Positions 16,685-24,555 of a DNA stretch of 64,000 nucleotides are shown piece by piece. Under the pieces are notes generated by a model that worked only from the letters and a program-made list of their open reading frames with translations, was not told the DNA's origin and did no database searches. Position 1 is the first letter of the stretch; every line of letters begins with the position of its first letter. The stretch is from an uncultured bacterium (GTDB taxonomy: Bacteria; Cyanobacteriota; Vampirovibrionia; Gastranaerophilales; Gastranaerophilaceae): positions 124,001 to 188,000 of the forward strand of contig CADBUY010000001.1 in assembly GCA_902797965.1 (NCBI GenBank), in the 5' to 3' direction. The position numbers and the translations under genes were made by a program.

Positions 16685-17953
16685 ATGTTCGATTCCTCTG
16701 CACAATCATCAATGTTAGGATATTTTTATCAACCATTTTTTGCTTTGCAAATACTAATGAGCAAGGATATTGAAGAATGCGATAATGCACAAATATATAT
16801 AGAAAATATTGATGATATTGATTTTCAAATGGGGAATAATCATTTAACTTTATATCAAAATAAGCATCATATAAACAGACAAGGTTCCATATCTGATAAA
16901 AGTGAGGATTTATGGAAAACATTACGCATATGGTCAGAAAGAATTAAGAATAATGAAATTGATATAAACAATACAACTTTTATTTTAACAACAACAGTCG
17001 AAGCTAGTACAGATAGTATTGCTAGCAAACTATCTATTGATAAAAATCTACGAAACACTCAACAAGCATTAGAAGAACTTATAAAAATATCTGGAGAAGG
17101 AGTTGAAAACAAAAACAAAAGATTATTAGACGAAAATATAAGAAAACATGTAAATGAGGATTATTATGTGTCTTTTGATAGTTTAGATTTACAATTAAAA
17201 ACTAAGCTAGTTCAAAACATATATATTTTAGATAATCAACCGGAAATTGAAAATGTGCAAAACAATATTAAGCAGATTTTACGATTTTCTGTAAGAAGAG
17301 AACAAATTAACTATTTTTATGAAAAATTAGTTGGATGGTGGTTTAGCAAAGTTATAAATAATCTTAAAGAAAACAATAATATTCCCATTACATATAGTGA
17401 ACTTCATGAAAAAATATCTGATATAAGTGATGAATTCAAAAAAGATAGTTTACCAATAGATTATGAATTTGATTTTGGTGATGTAACCGTTGAATACTTA
17501 TCTCCGGAACAAAAGAATTTTATAAAGCAACTTCATTTAATATTAGTTAATGATAATGAAATAGCCAATGCCGTTTTAGATTATTATCGTGCTTATATGC
17601 AAAGAAGTAAATGGATAACAGAAGGCAAGTTATATATAAATGATTTAAGTCAATATGAGCAACGACTTATTCGAGAATGGGAACAAGTAAAATCGAAATT
17701 AGAAAATACTCGCACTATAAGTAGTGAAAGTGACAAAATCAACTTAGGTAAAGATATATATTTTCAAGTTGGCGATTTGAAATTACCAATATGCAGTAGT
17801 GGAATACATTCAAATAGAGGTTTCTATATTATGCGTGGTTCATATCACATATTATCAAATTCCCTAAGAATAGGTTGGCATCCAGAATATATTCAAAAAT
17901 TGAGTATAAATGAAAAACAAGAAGAAGGATTAGATATGGAGGTTGAAAGTTAA
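16685..17953 (+). CDS. ABC-3C system component with restriction-nuclease-like N-terminus
   Basis: The 422-residue protein is the first of three overlapping genes forming an ABC-three-component system. Residues 1-70 (GYFYQPFFALQILMSK, IENIDDIDFQMG, LTLYQNKHH) have the D...QxK pattern of PD-(D/E)xK-type nuclease domains used as effectors in such systems. The C-terminal part (EIANAVLDYYRAYMQRSKWI, LSQYEQRLIREWEQ, GFYIMRGSYHIL, IGWHPEYIQKL) is the conserved partner region typical of ABC-3C proteins. I prefer the ATG at 16685, with AAGGGATAGGTAT upstream, to a TTG at 16658. It shares a divergent promoter region with the GmrSD-like gene. The nuclease assignment is from residue pattern alone. Confidence 0.72.
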   Translation: MFDSSAQSSMLGYFYQPFFALQILMSKDIEECDNAQIYIENIDDIDFQMGNNHLTLYQNKHHINRQGSISDKSEDLWKTLRIWSERIKNNEIDINNTTFILTTTVEASTDSIASKLSIDKNLRNTQQALEELIKISGEGVENKNKRLLDENIRKHVNEDYYVSFDSLDLQLKTKLVQNIYILDNQPEIENVQNNIKQILRFSVRREQINYFYEKLVGWWFSKVINNLKENNNIPITYSELHEKISDISDEFKKDSLPIDYEFDFGDVTVEYLSPEQKNFIKQLHLILVNDNEIANAVLDYYRAYMQRSKWITEGKLYINDLSQYEQRLIREWEQVKSKLENTRTISSESDKINLGKDIYFQVGDLKLPICSSGIHSNRGFYIMRGSYHILSNSLRIGWHPEYIQKLSINEKQEEGLDMEVES

Positions 17954-18429
17954 TGTTGATGGAAGTATGGGAGAAAAGAGCTCCAGAAATTGCTTATTTA
18001 TATAACCCTGCTTTTTGTGGAAAAATCCTTCATTGTGCAATAAAAGGATATCAGAATAAAAAAACTGCAATGCCATATCCTTTAATATATTTTGTTTTGC
18101 CTCTTATATTCAAACCAGAAATATTTGATGATATTGCATATACCAGAAAAAGTTTTTCATCGTGGTTTCAAAACAAACCAGATTTATTAAATGATTTTGC
18201 TGAACGAATAATAGATTTTAAACAAATTACAAAAGAAGGCTTATTGTTTTTAGCAAAACTAGGGCTTATAAAAATAATAAATGGTGAATTATTAATTATT
18301 GAAGCTTCAAATAAAATATCAGAAGTTGAACTTAAAAAATATTTTGAAAAATCTGAAAAAATAGGGAATTTTTTAGCTCTTTGTGGAGATGCCTATAATG
18401 TATTTATAACAATGGGAGTAAACATATAA
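17953..18429 (+). CDS. ABC-3C middle component
   Basis: The 158-residue protein (WEKRAPEIAYLYNPAFCGKI, then MPYPLIYFVLPLIFKP and FLAKLGLIKI) matches the 'middle component' of ABC-three-component systems: a small helical, winged-helix-like protein conserved between the effector-bearing component and the ATPase. Its ATG overlaps the stop of the first gene (TAATG at 17951-17955) and its own stop overlaps the start of the ATPase gene, so all three are translationally coupled. A GGAGGTTGAAAGTTA sequence precedes the ATG. It probably bridges the SMC-like ATPase and the effector; this role is inferred from the family. Confidence 0.75.
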   Translation: MLMEVWEKRAPEIAYLYNPAFCGKILHCAIKGYQNKKTAMPYPLIYFVLPLIFKPEIFDDIAYTRKSFSSWFQNKPDLLNDFAERIIDFKQITKEGLLFLAKLGLIKIINGELLIIEASNKISEVELKKYFEKSEKIGNFLALCGDAYNVFITMGVNI

Positions 18430-20405
18430 TGCAAATTTTAGAAATTATATTGTACAGTAAAGATGGTTTAAATGTCAGAGAATTAAAATTTGAAACTGGA
18501 AAAATTAATATTATTTCAGGTAAATCATCTACCGGTAAATCTTCATTAATAGATATTGTTGACTACTGTCTTGGGAGTAAAAATTGTAAAGTTGCAAGAA
18601 ATATAAGAAAAGCTATATCTTGGTTTGCTATCAAAATACAAATAGAAAATGAAGAAATTTTTATAGCAAGAAAAAACCCTGAATTTCCGTCAAAAACAAC
18701 AAATGAAGCATATATCCTTGAAGGAGAAAATATAAATATACCAAAAGTTGCACCAAAAGACTCAAATTCTAATATAGATGATATTGAATTATTAATTGCA
18801 TCAAAATTAGGTATAAATCAAATCAAGTATGTACCAAATAGTAATCAGACCAGAAAACCTTTTCAGATAAGTTTAAGACATGCATTAAATTATGCATTTC
18901 AATTACAAGGAACTATTTCTCAAAAGGATACTTTATTTCCGGCAGTAAAAGACTACTGGGAAAAGCAAGATTTAAAAAATACTTTACCCTATTTTATAGG
19001 AGCAATGCGAGAAGATAAAATAGACTTATTAAACCAAAAAGAGCAACTTGAAAAAGAATTAAGAAAAAAATTAAGAGAAATTGAAGAGAATGAAAAAATT
19101 AAAGGAGAGGGACTTGCTCGTGGATTGAGCTTATTATTAGAATGCCAAAATATTGGTATATTAGATTCAGAATTAGAACCACCAAATGAAACGAATAAAA
19201 TATATGATTTATTATTACAAGCTCAAAATAATAAACCGGCTTTTGATGTAGATTTATCAAATAAAACAAAATTAGATGATTTATTCAAAGAAAATGAACA
19301 AATAAAAAACAGAATTGATAGTATTAACATAGAGCTATCTGCCATTAATTCTCGTTTAGATATAATAAATTCATATGAAACAGAAAAGAAATATCACGAA
19401 GTGAGACTTCGTTCTATAGAATTATATAAAGATTTGGAAGATAGTCATGTTTGTCCACTATGTTCTTCACCTATTAAAGAAAAAACTCCAAATATTGTTA
19501 GCATAGAAGATAAATATAAAGAAATTAAAAATTCTTTGGGTACTGCAATGGCTAGTTTTCCTAAGTTAAAAAAACAGGAACAATTACTAAACCAAGAACT
19601 AGTAACTTTAAAAAGCGAATATAGTAAAAATAAAGAGAATATTATAGCATTGCAAAAACAAGAAGAACAATATGAAAATAATAGAAAGTTAGAAAACAAA
19701 TATCTATTAACAATTGGTAGAATTTCTTTATGGTTAGATAGTGTCGAAAAATTAGAAAACAAAGATTACTTGGCAGAAGAAATAAAAAATATAGAAAAAC
19801 AGATTGAGAATATTGATAAATTATTAGATTACAAAAAAGAAGAAGCCAAATTTAATTCAATAATTTCAAATTTAAATTCAAATATGACAGAATTAAATAA
19901 TAATCTTAAAACCAATTTAGAGCACAAAAAAGACAAGATTGCATATGATCCTAAGAATGTTACAGTCAATATATATGATAGTGAAGAAAATGAATTTTTC
20001 TCATTAGAAGATACCGGAAGTGCTCAAACGTATTTATATTACAACTTAATAACTACAATGGCTTTTCACAATCATTTTATAAAACATAAACGCCCAGTCC
20101 CAAGATTTTTATTTTTAGACCAACCCTCTCAAGTATATTTTATGACTGAGACCGAAGAAAATATAGAAGCATACAAAGAAAAAGGAATTGTATCAGAAAG
20201 TGAAAGGGAGCATGTATTAAATTTGTTTGATTTTATTTTTGATTTTGTTAAGAAAGAAAATGGACAATTTCAAATAATTATTACGGAACATGCTAATTTA
20301 AAAAATGAAGATTTTCAGAATTCATTAATTGAAGAGTGGCGAAATGATAAAGCTTTAGTTCCATATGAATGGATGTCTAAAGATACAAACAGCAATATTG
20401 AATAA
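18429..20405 (+). CDS. ABC-3C SMC/Rad50-like ATPase (DUF3732 type)
   Basis: The 658-residue protein has an ABC ATPase head split by a long coiled coil. The Walker A motif is SGKSSTGKSSLIDIV (residues about 30-44), the coiled coil runs from about 195 to 500 and contains a zinc-hook-like CPLCSSPIKE, and a degenerate Walker B with D-loop is RFLFLDQPSQVYFM near residue 560. A terminal H-loop-like ITEHANLKNE follows. These features match DUF3732 ATPases that power ABC-three-component defence systems, where DNA sensing by the ATPase is thought to trigger the effector. The start overlaps the preceding stop by one base. A HigBA-like toxin-antitoxin pair follows 50 bases downstream. Confidence 0.85.
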   Translation: MQILEIILYSKDGLNVRELKFETGKINIISGKSSTGKSSLIDIVDYCLGSKNCKVARNIRKAISWFAIKIQIENEEIFIARKNPEFPSKTTNEAYILEGENINIPKVAPKDSNSNIDDIELLIASKLGINQIKYVPNSNQTRKPFQISLRHALNYAFQLQGTISQKDTLFPAVKDYWEKQDLKNTLPYFIGAMREDKIDLLNQKEQLEKELRKKLREIEENEKIKGEGLARGLSLLLECQNIGILDSELEPPNETNKIYDLLLQAQNNKPAFDVDLSNKTKLDDLFKENEQIKNRIDSINIELSAINSRLDIINSYETEKKYHEVRLRSIELYKDLEDSHVCPLCSSPIKEKTPNIVSIEDKYKEIKNSLGTAMASFPKLKKQEQLLNQELVTLKSEYSKNKENIIALQKQEEQYENNRKLENKYLLTIGRISLWLDSVEKLENKDYLAEEIKNIEKQIENIDKLLDYKKEEAKFNSIISNLNSNMTELNNNLKTNLEHKKDKIAYDPKNVTVNIYDSEENEFFSLEDTGSAQTYLYYNLITTMAFHNHFIKHKRPVPRFLFLDQPSQVYFMTETEENIEAYKEKGIVSESEREHVLNLFDFIFDFVKKENGQFQIIITEHANLKNEDFQNSLIEEWRNDKALVPYEWMSKDTNSNIE

Positions 20406-20420
20406 TATAAAGCTCTGCCC

Positions 20421-20449
20421 TTGACAAAATGTCTGCTATAGAGTACACT
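20421..20449 (+). promoter_or_regulatory. Near-consensus promoter for toxin-antitoxin operon
   Basis: TTGACA at 20421-20426 and TACACT at 20444-20449 are separated by 17 bases. Transcription would begin close to the ATG at 20456, giving a leaderless or nearly leaderless toxin message. This placement argues against the upstream ATG at 20429, which lies inside the promoter. Confidence 0.6.
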
Positions 20450-20455
20450 ACTAAT

Positions 20456-20779
20456 ATGGAACAAAGAATTGTCAAAATTGCTCAACTATCTAATGGTAAA
20501 AGTCCTTTTATTGATTGGATTGAGTCTTTGGATAAGGTTACGAAATCTCGTGTTCAATCAAGATTAACGAGATTGCTGGAAAATAACTTTGGAGACCATA
20601 AGAAAATTGATAATGAAATATCTGAACTTAGACTAAAATTTGGCTCTGGTTACAGGATTTATTACACAGAAATTGATAATATTGTTGTTCTGTTAATCAC
20701 AGGCGGAGATAAATCAACACAAAGCAAAGATATTCAAAAAGCAAAAGACATACTTCAAGAATGGAGAAATATACAATGA
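20456..20779 (+). CDS. RelE/HigB-like toxin (phage-derived addiction module type)
   Basis: The 107-residue protein (SPFIDWIESLDKVTKSRVQS, then ISELRLKFGSGYRIYYTEID and VVLLITGGDKSTQSKDIQKA) matches the RelE/HigB superfamily of mRNA-cleaving toxins of the 'addiction module killer' type. I start it at 20456 because the promoter TTGACA/TACACT covers the upstream ATG at 20429, which would add nine residues. The 3' end overlaps the start of the antitoxin gene, so toxin precedes antitoxin, the HigBA order. The pair sits immediately downstream of the ABC-3C operon, but the internal promoter suggests its own transcription. Confidence 0.85.
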   Translation: MEQRIVKIAQLSNGKSPFIDWIESLDKVTKSRVQSRLTRLLENNFGDHKKIDNEISELRLKFGSGYRIYYTEIDNIVVLLITGGDKSTQSKDIQKAKDILQEWRNIQ

Positions 20780-21081
20780 AAGAACTAAAAAATACAATCG
20801 ATTTAGAAAATTATATAGTTAACGACTTAAAATCTGATGAAGATATTAAGTTATACTTAAATTCGAGTTTAAAAGACTATTTAGAAGATGGTGATTTCAA
20901 TTCATTTTATCGTGCATTAGAGATTGTAATAAAAGCAAAAGATACTATTGCTGGTTTTGCAAAGAAAGTTGGTATGAGCAGAACACATCTATACAGTATC
21001 TTTAAGTCAGAAAAAGAACCTAAATTTTCTACAATTGCAAAAATATTTCAAGAGCTGGGATATGAATTAGAAGTTGCATAA
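20776..21081 (+). CDS. HigA-like antitoxin of addiction module
   Basis: The 101-residue protein has an N-terminal toxin-binding segment (LENYIVNDLKSDEDIKLYLN) and a C-terminal helix-turn-helix (GFAKKVGMSRTHLYSIFKSE, then PKFSTIAKIFQELGYELEV), the layout of the antidote proteins paired with HigB/RelE-like toxins. The ATG at 20776 is four bases before the toxin stop and is preceded by TGGAGAA; an in-frame ATG at 20761 is possible but would overlap more. The HTH is expected to autoregulate the operon at the promoter 20421-20449. Confidence 0.87.
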   Translation: MKELKNTIDLENYIVNDLKSDEDIKLYLNSSLKDYLEDGDFNSFYRALEIVIKAKDTIAGFAKKVGMSRTHLYSIFKSEKEPKFSTIAKIFQELGYELEVA

Positions 21082-21221
21082 TTTGTTATTAAGAGGGTAA
21101 TTTATTTTCAGACAGAGAATTTCATATAAAAATTTTTGTAATTTTTCGCAAATAATCTACAGAGAAATTCTCTATCAAAAGTTTATAGCTAAAACTCGCT
21201 GGCTGTTTGAAATTTTGCACT

Positions 21222-21248
21222 AAAAAAGAGGCTTGTTAAAAGCCTCTT
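21222..21248 (-). terminator. Rho-independent terminator, minus strand
   Basis: AAGAGGCTT (21226-21234) pairs perfectly with AAGCCTCTT (21240-21248), and on the minus strand the stem is followed by six T residues. No minus-strand gene is evident upstream of it (higher coordinates), so it may end an unrecognised transcript or be a leftover from a previous gene order. Confidence 0.6.
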
Positions 21249-21491
21249 AAATAAATGGTGGGAAGTAGGGGAAGAAATCCTAACTAATAACGCTTATGAC
21301 ATTTATGAAATGTCTCCGTATCTCATGGAAATGAAAACTTGGTTGACTGCTACTTTTTGATTAAAACCGTTGTAAAATATTTTTTATAAAATGAGTAATG
21401 GAAATATATAAACAATCACTTAAACAACCTGCTTAAATCTTCGCCTTTGTATTATTTTAGTTTACCAATCTGCGTATCTGATTAAAAAATA

Positions 21492-21520
21492 TAGCCGTTT
21501 GTCCTATATACAACTGGCTA
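21492..21520. promoter_or_regulatory. Dyad upstream of LuxR-type HTH gene
   Basis: TAGCC-N2-TTGT at the left and ACAA-N2-GGCTA at the right form a 29-base interrupted palindrome that ends 47 bases before the ATG at 21568. Size and symmetry suit a dimeric DNA-binding protein, most simply autoregulation by the downstream HTH protein. Confidence 0.4.
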
Positions 21521-21567
21521 ATTTTGGAGGTTATATATAAGCAGTATGGAATTAAGAAAGGCTTATT

Positions 21568-21783
21568 ATGAAGGATACGCTTACTCCAAGAGAGTTGGAA
21601 ATTTTAAATTTGCTTATTAAAGGTTATCACAATCCGAAAATATCTGAGATACTTTGTATATCAGAGCATACAACCAAAGCTCATTTAGCATCAATTTACG
21701 AAAAGCTACATGTAACAAATAAAATACAAGCTATTATCAGGTTTCTTAAAGATAATAAAGACCTAAAAATAATTACCGAATAA
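21568..21783 (+). CDS. LuxR/GerE-type HTH-only regulator
   Basis: The 71-residue protein is nothing more than a GerE/LuxR helix-turn-helix domain: LTPRELEILNLLIKGYHNPK, ISEILCISEHTTKAHLASIY and EKLHVTNKIQAIIRFLK. It has no receiver or ligand-binding domain, like GerE itself, so it is either constitutively active or controlled by its level. The ATG follows GAAAGGCTTATT. A dyad at 21492-21520 suggests autoregulation. It is the first gene of the element running to 46.1 kb, upstream of the AAA+ gene by more than 400 non-coding bases. Confidence 0.88.
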   Translation: MKDTLTPRELEILNLLIKGYHNPKISEILCISEHTTKAHLASIYEKLHVTNKIQAIIRFLKDNKDLKIITE

Positions 21784-22255
21784 AATAAATTTCCAAGTAA
21801 TCAGTGGAAATAAATAAGATTTTGATTAGAAAAATATAAAAATAGATATGATAAAATAAGTCTTACAGAAAAAATGCTAAAATAATATCTTTTGCTATAG
21901 TCATTAATACTGTTTTTAAGTAAGTAAAGGTCAGATTTTTTGTAAATAAATCTAAGTAAATGTATCGTCACTTCAAAAATATTATATTAAAGAAAATAAT
22001 GGTGTTTTAATGTGTTTATAGAGATATTCTATTTTAAACCTCTTTAGAGCTAGTTTGTCACGCTACTGTCACGAGAAAATGAAAAATCTGTATTGGACTC
22101 TATGTTTCAAAAAGGTCTTCGCCAGAGGGTTGTGGGTCGTCTTAAAATTAGCGCAACTTTTTTAAAGAAATTTTATTAATTTCTTTTATTCGAGACCTGT
22201 ATGGTCATATATCCCCGTTATACTTGAGTTGTAAGCAATCAATATAGGTTAAATA
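21784..22255. other. Intergenic region before AAA+ operon
   Basis: These 470 bases hold no recognisable gene. A 25-codon frame at 22102-22179 (SMFQKGLRQRVVGRLKISAT) looks protein-like and may be a remnant. A short direct repeat TGTCACG occurs twice around 22056-22076. The promoter element described at 22216-22239 lies at the right end. Confidence 0.4.
22216..22239 (+). promoter_or_regulatory. Shared promoter element, copy 1 (AAA+ operon)
   Basis: CGTTATACTTGAG, four variable bases, then AAGCAAT: the same 24-base arrangement occurs at 26647-26670 upstream of the resolvase gene. It contains a TATACT -10 box (22219-22224) 32 bases before the 57-residue gene. Conservation beyond the -10 box suggests binding of a common regulator of the element. 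Confidence 0.55.
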
Positions 22256-22429
22256 ATGGCTAAAACAGTTGAAACAACTCATAACACTTTAAAGATTTTC
22301 GGAATGAAGATATTTGATTATTATTCAGATTATATTTGCAATGAAACCATAGAAGATGTTGAAACCTTAAGAGACGACATTATCCTACATGAAAATAGTA
22401 TAAAAAATAGGGGTGGAAGAAATGAATAA
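22256..22429 (+). CDS. 57-residue protein coupled to AAA+ gene
   Basis: A short gene starting MAKTVETTHNTLKIFGMKIF and ending in a charged, helical tail. I do not recognise it. Its stop lies eight bases inside the AAA+ gene (ATGAATAA at 22422-22429), so translation of the two is coupled, which supports its reality. It is preceded by the conserved promoter element at 22216-22239. A regulatory subunit or substrate adaptor for the ATPase is one possibility; nothing in the sequence proves it. Confidence 0.5.
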   Translation: MAKTVETTHNTLKIFGMKIFDYYSDYICNETIEDVETLRDDIILHENSIKNRGGRNE

Positions 22430-24416
22430 CTTTGAAAAGCGTATGTATTTGGATTATTTAGAGAAACTTGCTCCTTACTGTAACATTAAGGGATACGAGT
22501 TTGACGAAGTTTTAGATACCTTTATTTTTCACTTTAATATAAACAGAAACTTATTCAAGTTTGATGAAGATGGTGTTGTCCTTACTGCAACAAGAACGCA
22601 GCAAAATGATCTAATAAGAAGTCTAAAATCAACAATAGCAAAAGCCAAGGCTAAAATTCCTGTCCATAAAACGAAGTTTGAAGAGAAACTTTTGCTTATT
22701 AAAGACATTTATAAGATGAATGATAAAGAGTATCAAGCTTTTACATATCTTGTGTTGCAGGAGGTTAATCATTTATTTTCAGACTTAAATAGTGCTATAA
22801 ATGGCGGAGGATTTGATAAGTTTGCGAAAGTTTACCTAAAGGTCCGCTGTGGTGAAAAAGATAGAATAGTAAACAACCTTTTTCTTAGTAAATTAATTTC
22901 AAGCAAATCATACAGTCCTTCAATTAATGATGATTTGATAAAAGTTTTTGATGATGAAAGCTGCAATACGCCGAAGAAAATGGTTGATACTCTTTTGGGT
23001 ACCCCTGAAAAATCTACGCTAACATTAAAAGATTATTCTCACATGGAAAAGGAAACAAATAAGGTAATTAGCATTCTTAAATCAGCAGTAGATAAGAAAG
23101 CAAGAGGGGTGAATATACTGCTTTACGGCAATTGTGGAACAGGTAAAAGTGAATTATCCAAGCTCATACCCAATATTTGCAAAATTCCTGTTTATACAGT
23201 CATTACCGAAAATAAAAACGGTAATGAAGCAAAAAGGGAAGAAAGATTAGCTGATTTAAACTCAAAGCAACAGATTCTCTCAAAAACAGGTAATGCATGT
23301 ATCCTTTTTGATGAAGCGGAAGACATATTGAACCGTGGTTGGTCTGATAATGGTACTGCGAGTAAAGGGTACTTAAATAAACTTTTGGAAAATGTTGGTT
23401 GTCCTGTAATATACACAACAAACAATATATCTCAGGTTGACCCTGCGTTCTTACGAAGAATGACTTATGCCGTTGAATTCTCTGAATTAGATGAATCTAC
23501 ACGTTTAAATATTTGGAACAAAGTTGTACGGAAAAATAAGCTTAAAGTATCTAAAACTAAGATTAAAGAACTTAGTGAAAATTATGACGTTTCACCAAGT
23601 ATCATTGCAAACGCAGTTGAGACAACAAAAATGATAGACGGAAACGAAAACGATTTTGAGGATTTCATAGAATCCGTTGCCAAAGTAGTTCACAAAAAAC
23701 GTGACATTAAAGAAGAAAAGAAAGAAGAAACTCCATTAGGAAATTATGATATACGTTTAGTAAATGCCAATATGGACATGGAAGATTTAACGGAAAAGAT
23801 TAAACAATCAGGAAAGATGAATTTTTCTCTGTGTTTACATGGAATTCCTGGCACAGGTAAAAGCAGATATGCCTTGCACCTTGCGGAAAAACTCGGCATT
23901 AAAGCTATAATCAAGAAAGCTAGTGATATTCAGTCGTGCTATGTAGGTGAGTGTGAGAAAAATATAGCCGCTATGTTCAAAGAAGCAGAAGAAGAAAATG
24001 CTATGCTTATATTAGACGAAGCGGATACTTTTCTTCAGGATAGAGCAAATGCGGTAAGGACGTGGGAAATCTCACAAGTGAATCAGCTGCTTTTGGAATT
24101 AGAAAATACAAAGATTCCATTTGTAGCTACAACAAATCTTATGGACATGTTAGACCAAGCAAGCTTGAGAAGGTTTACATTCAAAATCCGCATGGATTAC
24201 ATGACAAAAGAACAGGTAAAACTTGCATTTAAGCATTTCTTCAACATTGATACTGATTACTACATCAAAGGTCTATGCTGCGGTGATTGTGCTAATGTTG
24301 CTAAAAAGTGTGAATACTTAAACATTACGGATTTTAAAACTATTTCTAAAATGTTACAAGAAGAAATTGATTTGAAGAAAATCCCTGAACTGAAAAAGAA
24401 TACAATAGGGTTTTAA
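22422..24416 (+). CDS. Tandem AAA+ ATPase
   Basis: The 664-residue protein contains two AAA+ modules. The first has Walker A GNCGTGKS (236-243) and Walker B ACILFDEAEDIL with the sensor-1/arginine-finger region PVIYTTNNISQVDPAFLRRM. The second has Walker A GIPGTGKS (474-481), Walker B AMLILDEADTFL and FVATTNLMDMLDQASLRRF. The N-terminal 200 residues are helical and unrecognised. Two CDC48-like modules in one chain suggest a hexameric unfoldase or remodeller; no protease domain is attached. I chose the ATG at 22422, which follows GGGGTGGAAGA and overlaps the preceding small gene; a GTG at 22413 is an alternative. Such ATPases occur on plasmids and prophages with unknown targets. Confidence 0.85.
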   Translation: MNNFEKRMYLDYLEKLAPYCNIKGYEFDEVLDTFIFHFNINRNLFKFDEDGVVLTATRTQQNDLIRSLKSTIAKAKAKIPVHKTKFEEKLLLIKDIYKMNDKEYQAFTYLVLQEVNHLFSDLNSAINGGGFDKFAKVYLKVRCGEKDRIVNNLFLSKLISSKSYSPSINDDLIKVFDDESCNTPKKMVDTLLGTPEKSTLTLKDYSHMEKETNKVISILKSAVDKKARGVNILLYGNCGTGKSELSKLIPNICKIPVYTVITENKNGNEAKREERLADLNSKQQILSKTGNACILFDEAEDILNRGWSDNGTASKGYLNKLLENVGCPVIYTTNNISQVDPAFLRRMTYAVEFSELDESTRLNIWNKVVRKNKLKVSKTKIKELSENYDVSPSIIANAVETTKMIDGNENDFEDFIESVAKVVHKKRDIKEEKKEETPLGNYDIRLVNANMDMEDLTEKIKQSGKMNFSLCLHGIPGTGKSRYALHLAEKLGIKAIIKKASDIQSCYVGECEKNIAAMFKEAEEENAMLILDEADTFLQDRANAVRTWEISQVNQLLLELENTKIPFVATTNLMDMLDQASLRRFTFKIRMDYMTKEQVKLAFKHFFNIDTDYYIKGLCCGDCANVAKKCEYLNITDFKTISKMLQEEIDLKKIPELKKNTIGF

Positions 24417-24460
24417 GCCATTAAATAAAAATTAATTCCTTTAACTATTTACAATGGCCT

Positions 24461-24542
24461 TTCGTTAGAAAAAATGTAACTTAGTGATTGACTTTCGTTG
24501 GAAAAAATGTATAATGTACCATGTTATTCGTTAGAAAAAATG
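24461..24542 (+). promoter_or_regulatory. Three 33-bp-spaced repeats around a strong promoter
   Basis: TTCGTTAGAAAAAATG (or TTCGTTGG...) starts at 24461, 24494 and 24527, an exact 33-base period. The middle copy forms the spacer of a promoter, TTGACT at 24488-24493 and TATAAT at 24510-24515, 16 bases apart, which would transcribe the DUF4143 ATPase gene starting at 24556. The third copy lies in the untranslated leader. Spacing of three helical turns puts all copies on one face of the DNA, as expected for a cooperative repressor. Confidence 0.65.
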
Positions 24543-24555
24543 CGAAGGCTATAAA

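Larger units (their letters stand above)
21082..21567. other. Intergenic region with coding remnant, hairpins and operator-like dyad
   Basis: No intact gene is seen in these 485 bases. The frame 21211-21360 is open for about 49 codons without a good start and ends AYDIYEMSPYLMEMKTWLTA-TF-stop, which looks like the C-terminal remnant of a lost gene. A perfect 9-bp hairpin (21226-21248) has a T-run only on the minus strand. A dyad GACATTT-ATG-AAATGTC is at 21298-21314, and another at 21492-21520 precedes the LuxR-type gene. The region is a plausible left border of the tRNA-Ala element, but no copy of the tRNA end was found here. Confidence 0.45.

Noticed and set aside
21253-21283. tRNA-like 3' end on the minus strand (sequence ending CCCACCA before a terminator)
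   Set aside because: No T-arm TTCGAAT, no matching acceptor partner and no anticodon arm could be found upstream.
24461-24542. CRISPR array
   Set aside because: Repeats are only about 16 bases with 17-base intervals, part of the interval is a promoter, there are only three units and no cas gene is present.
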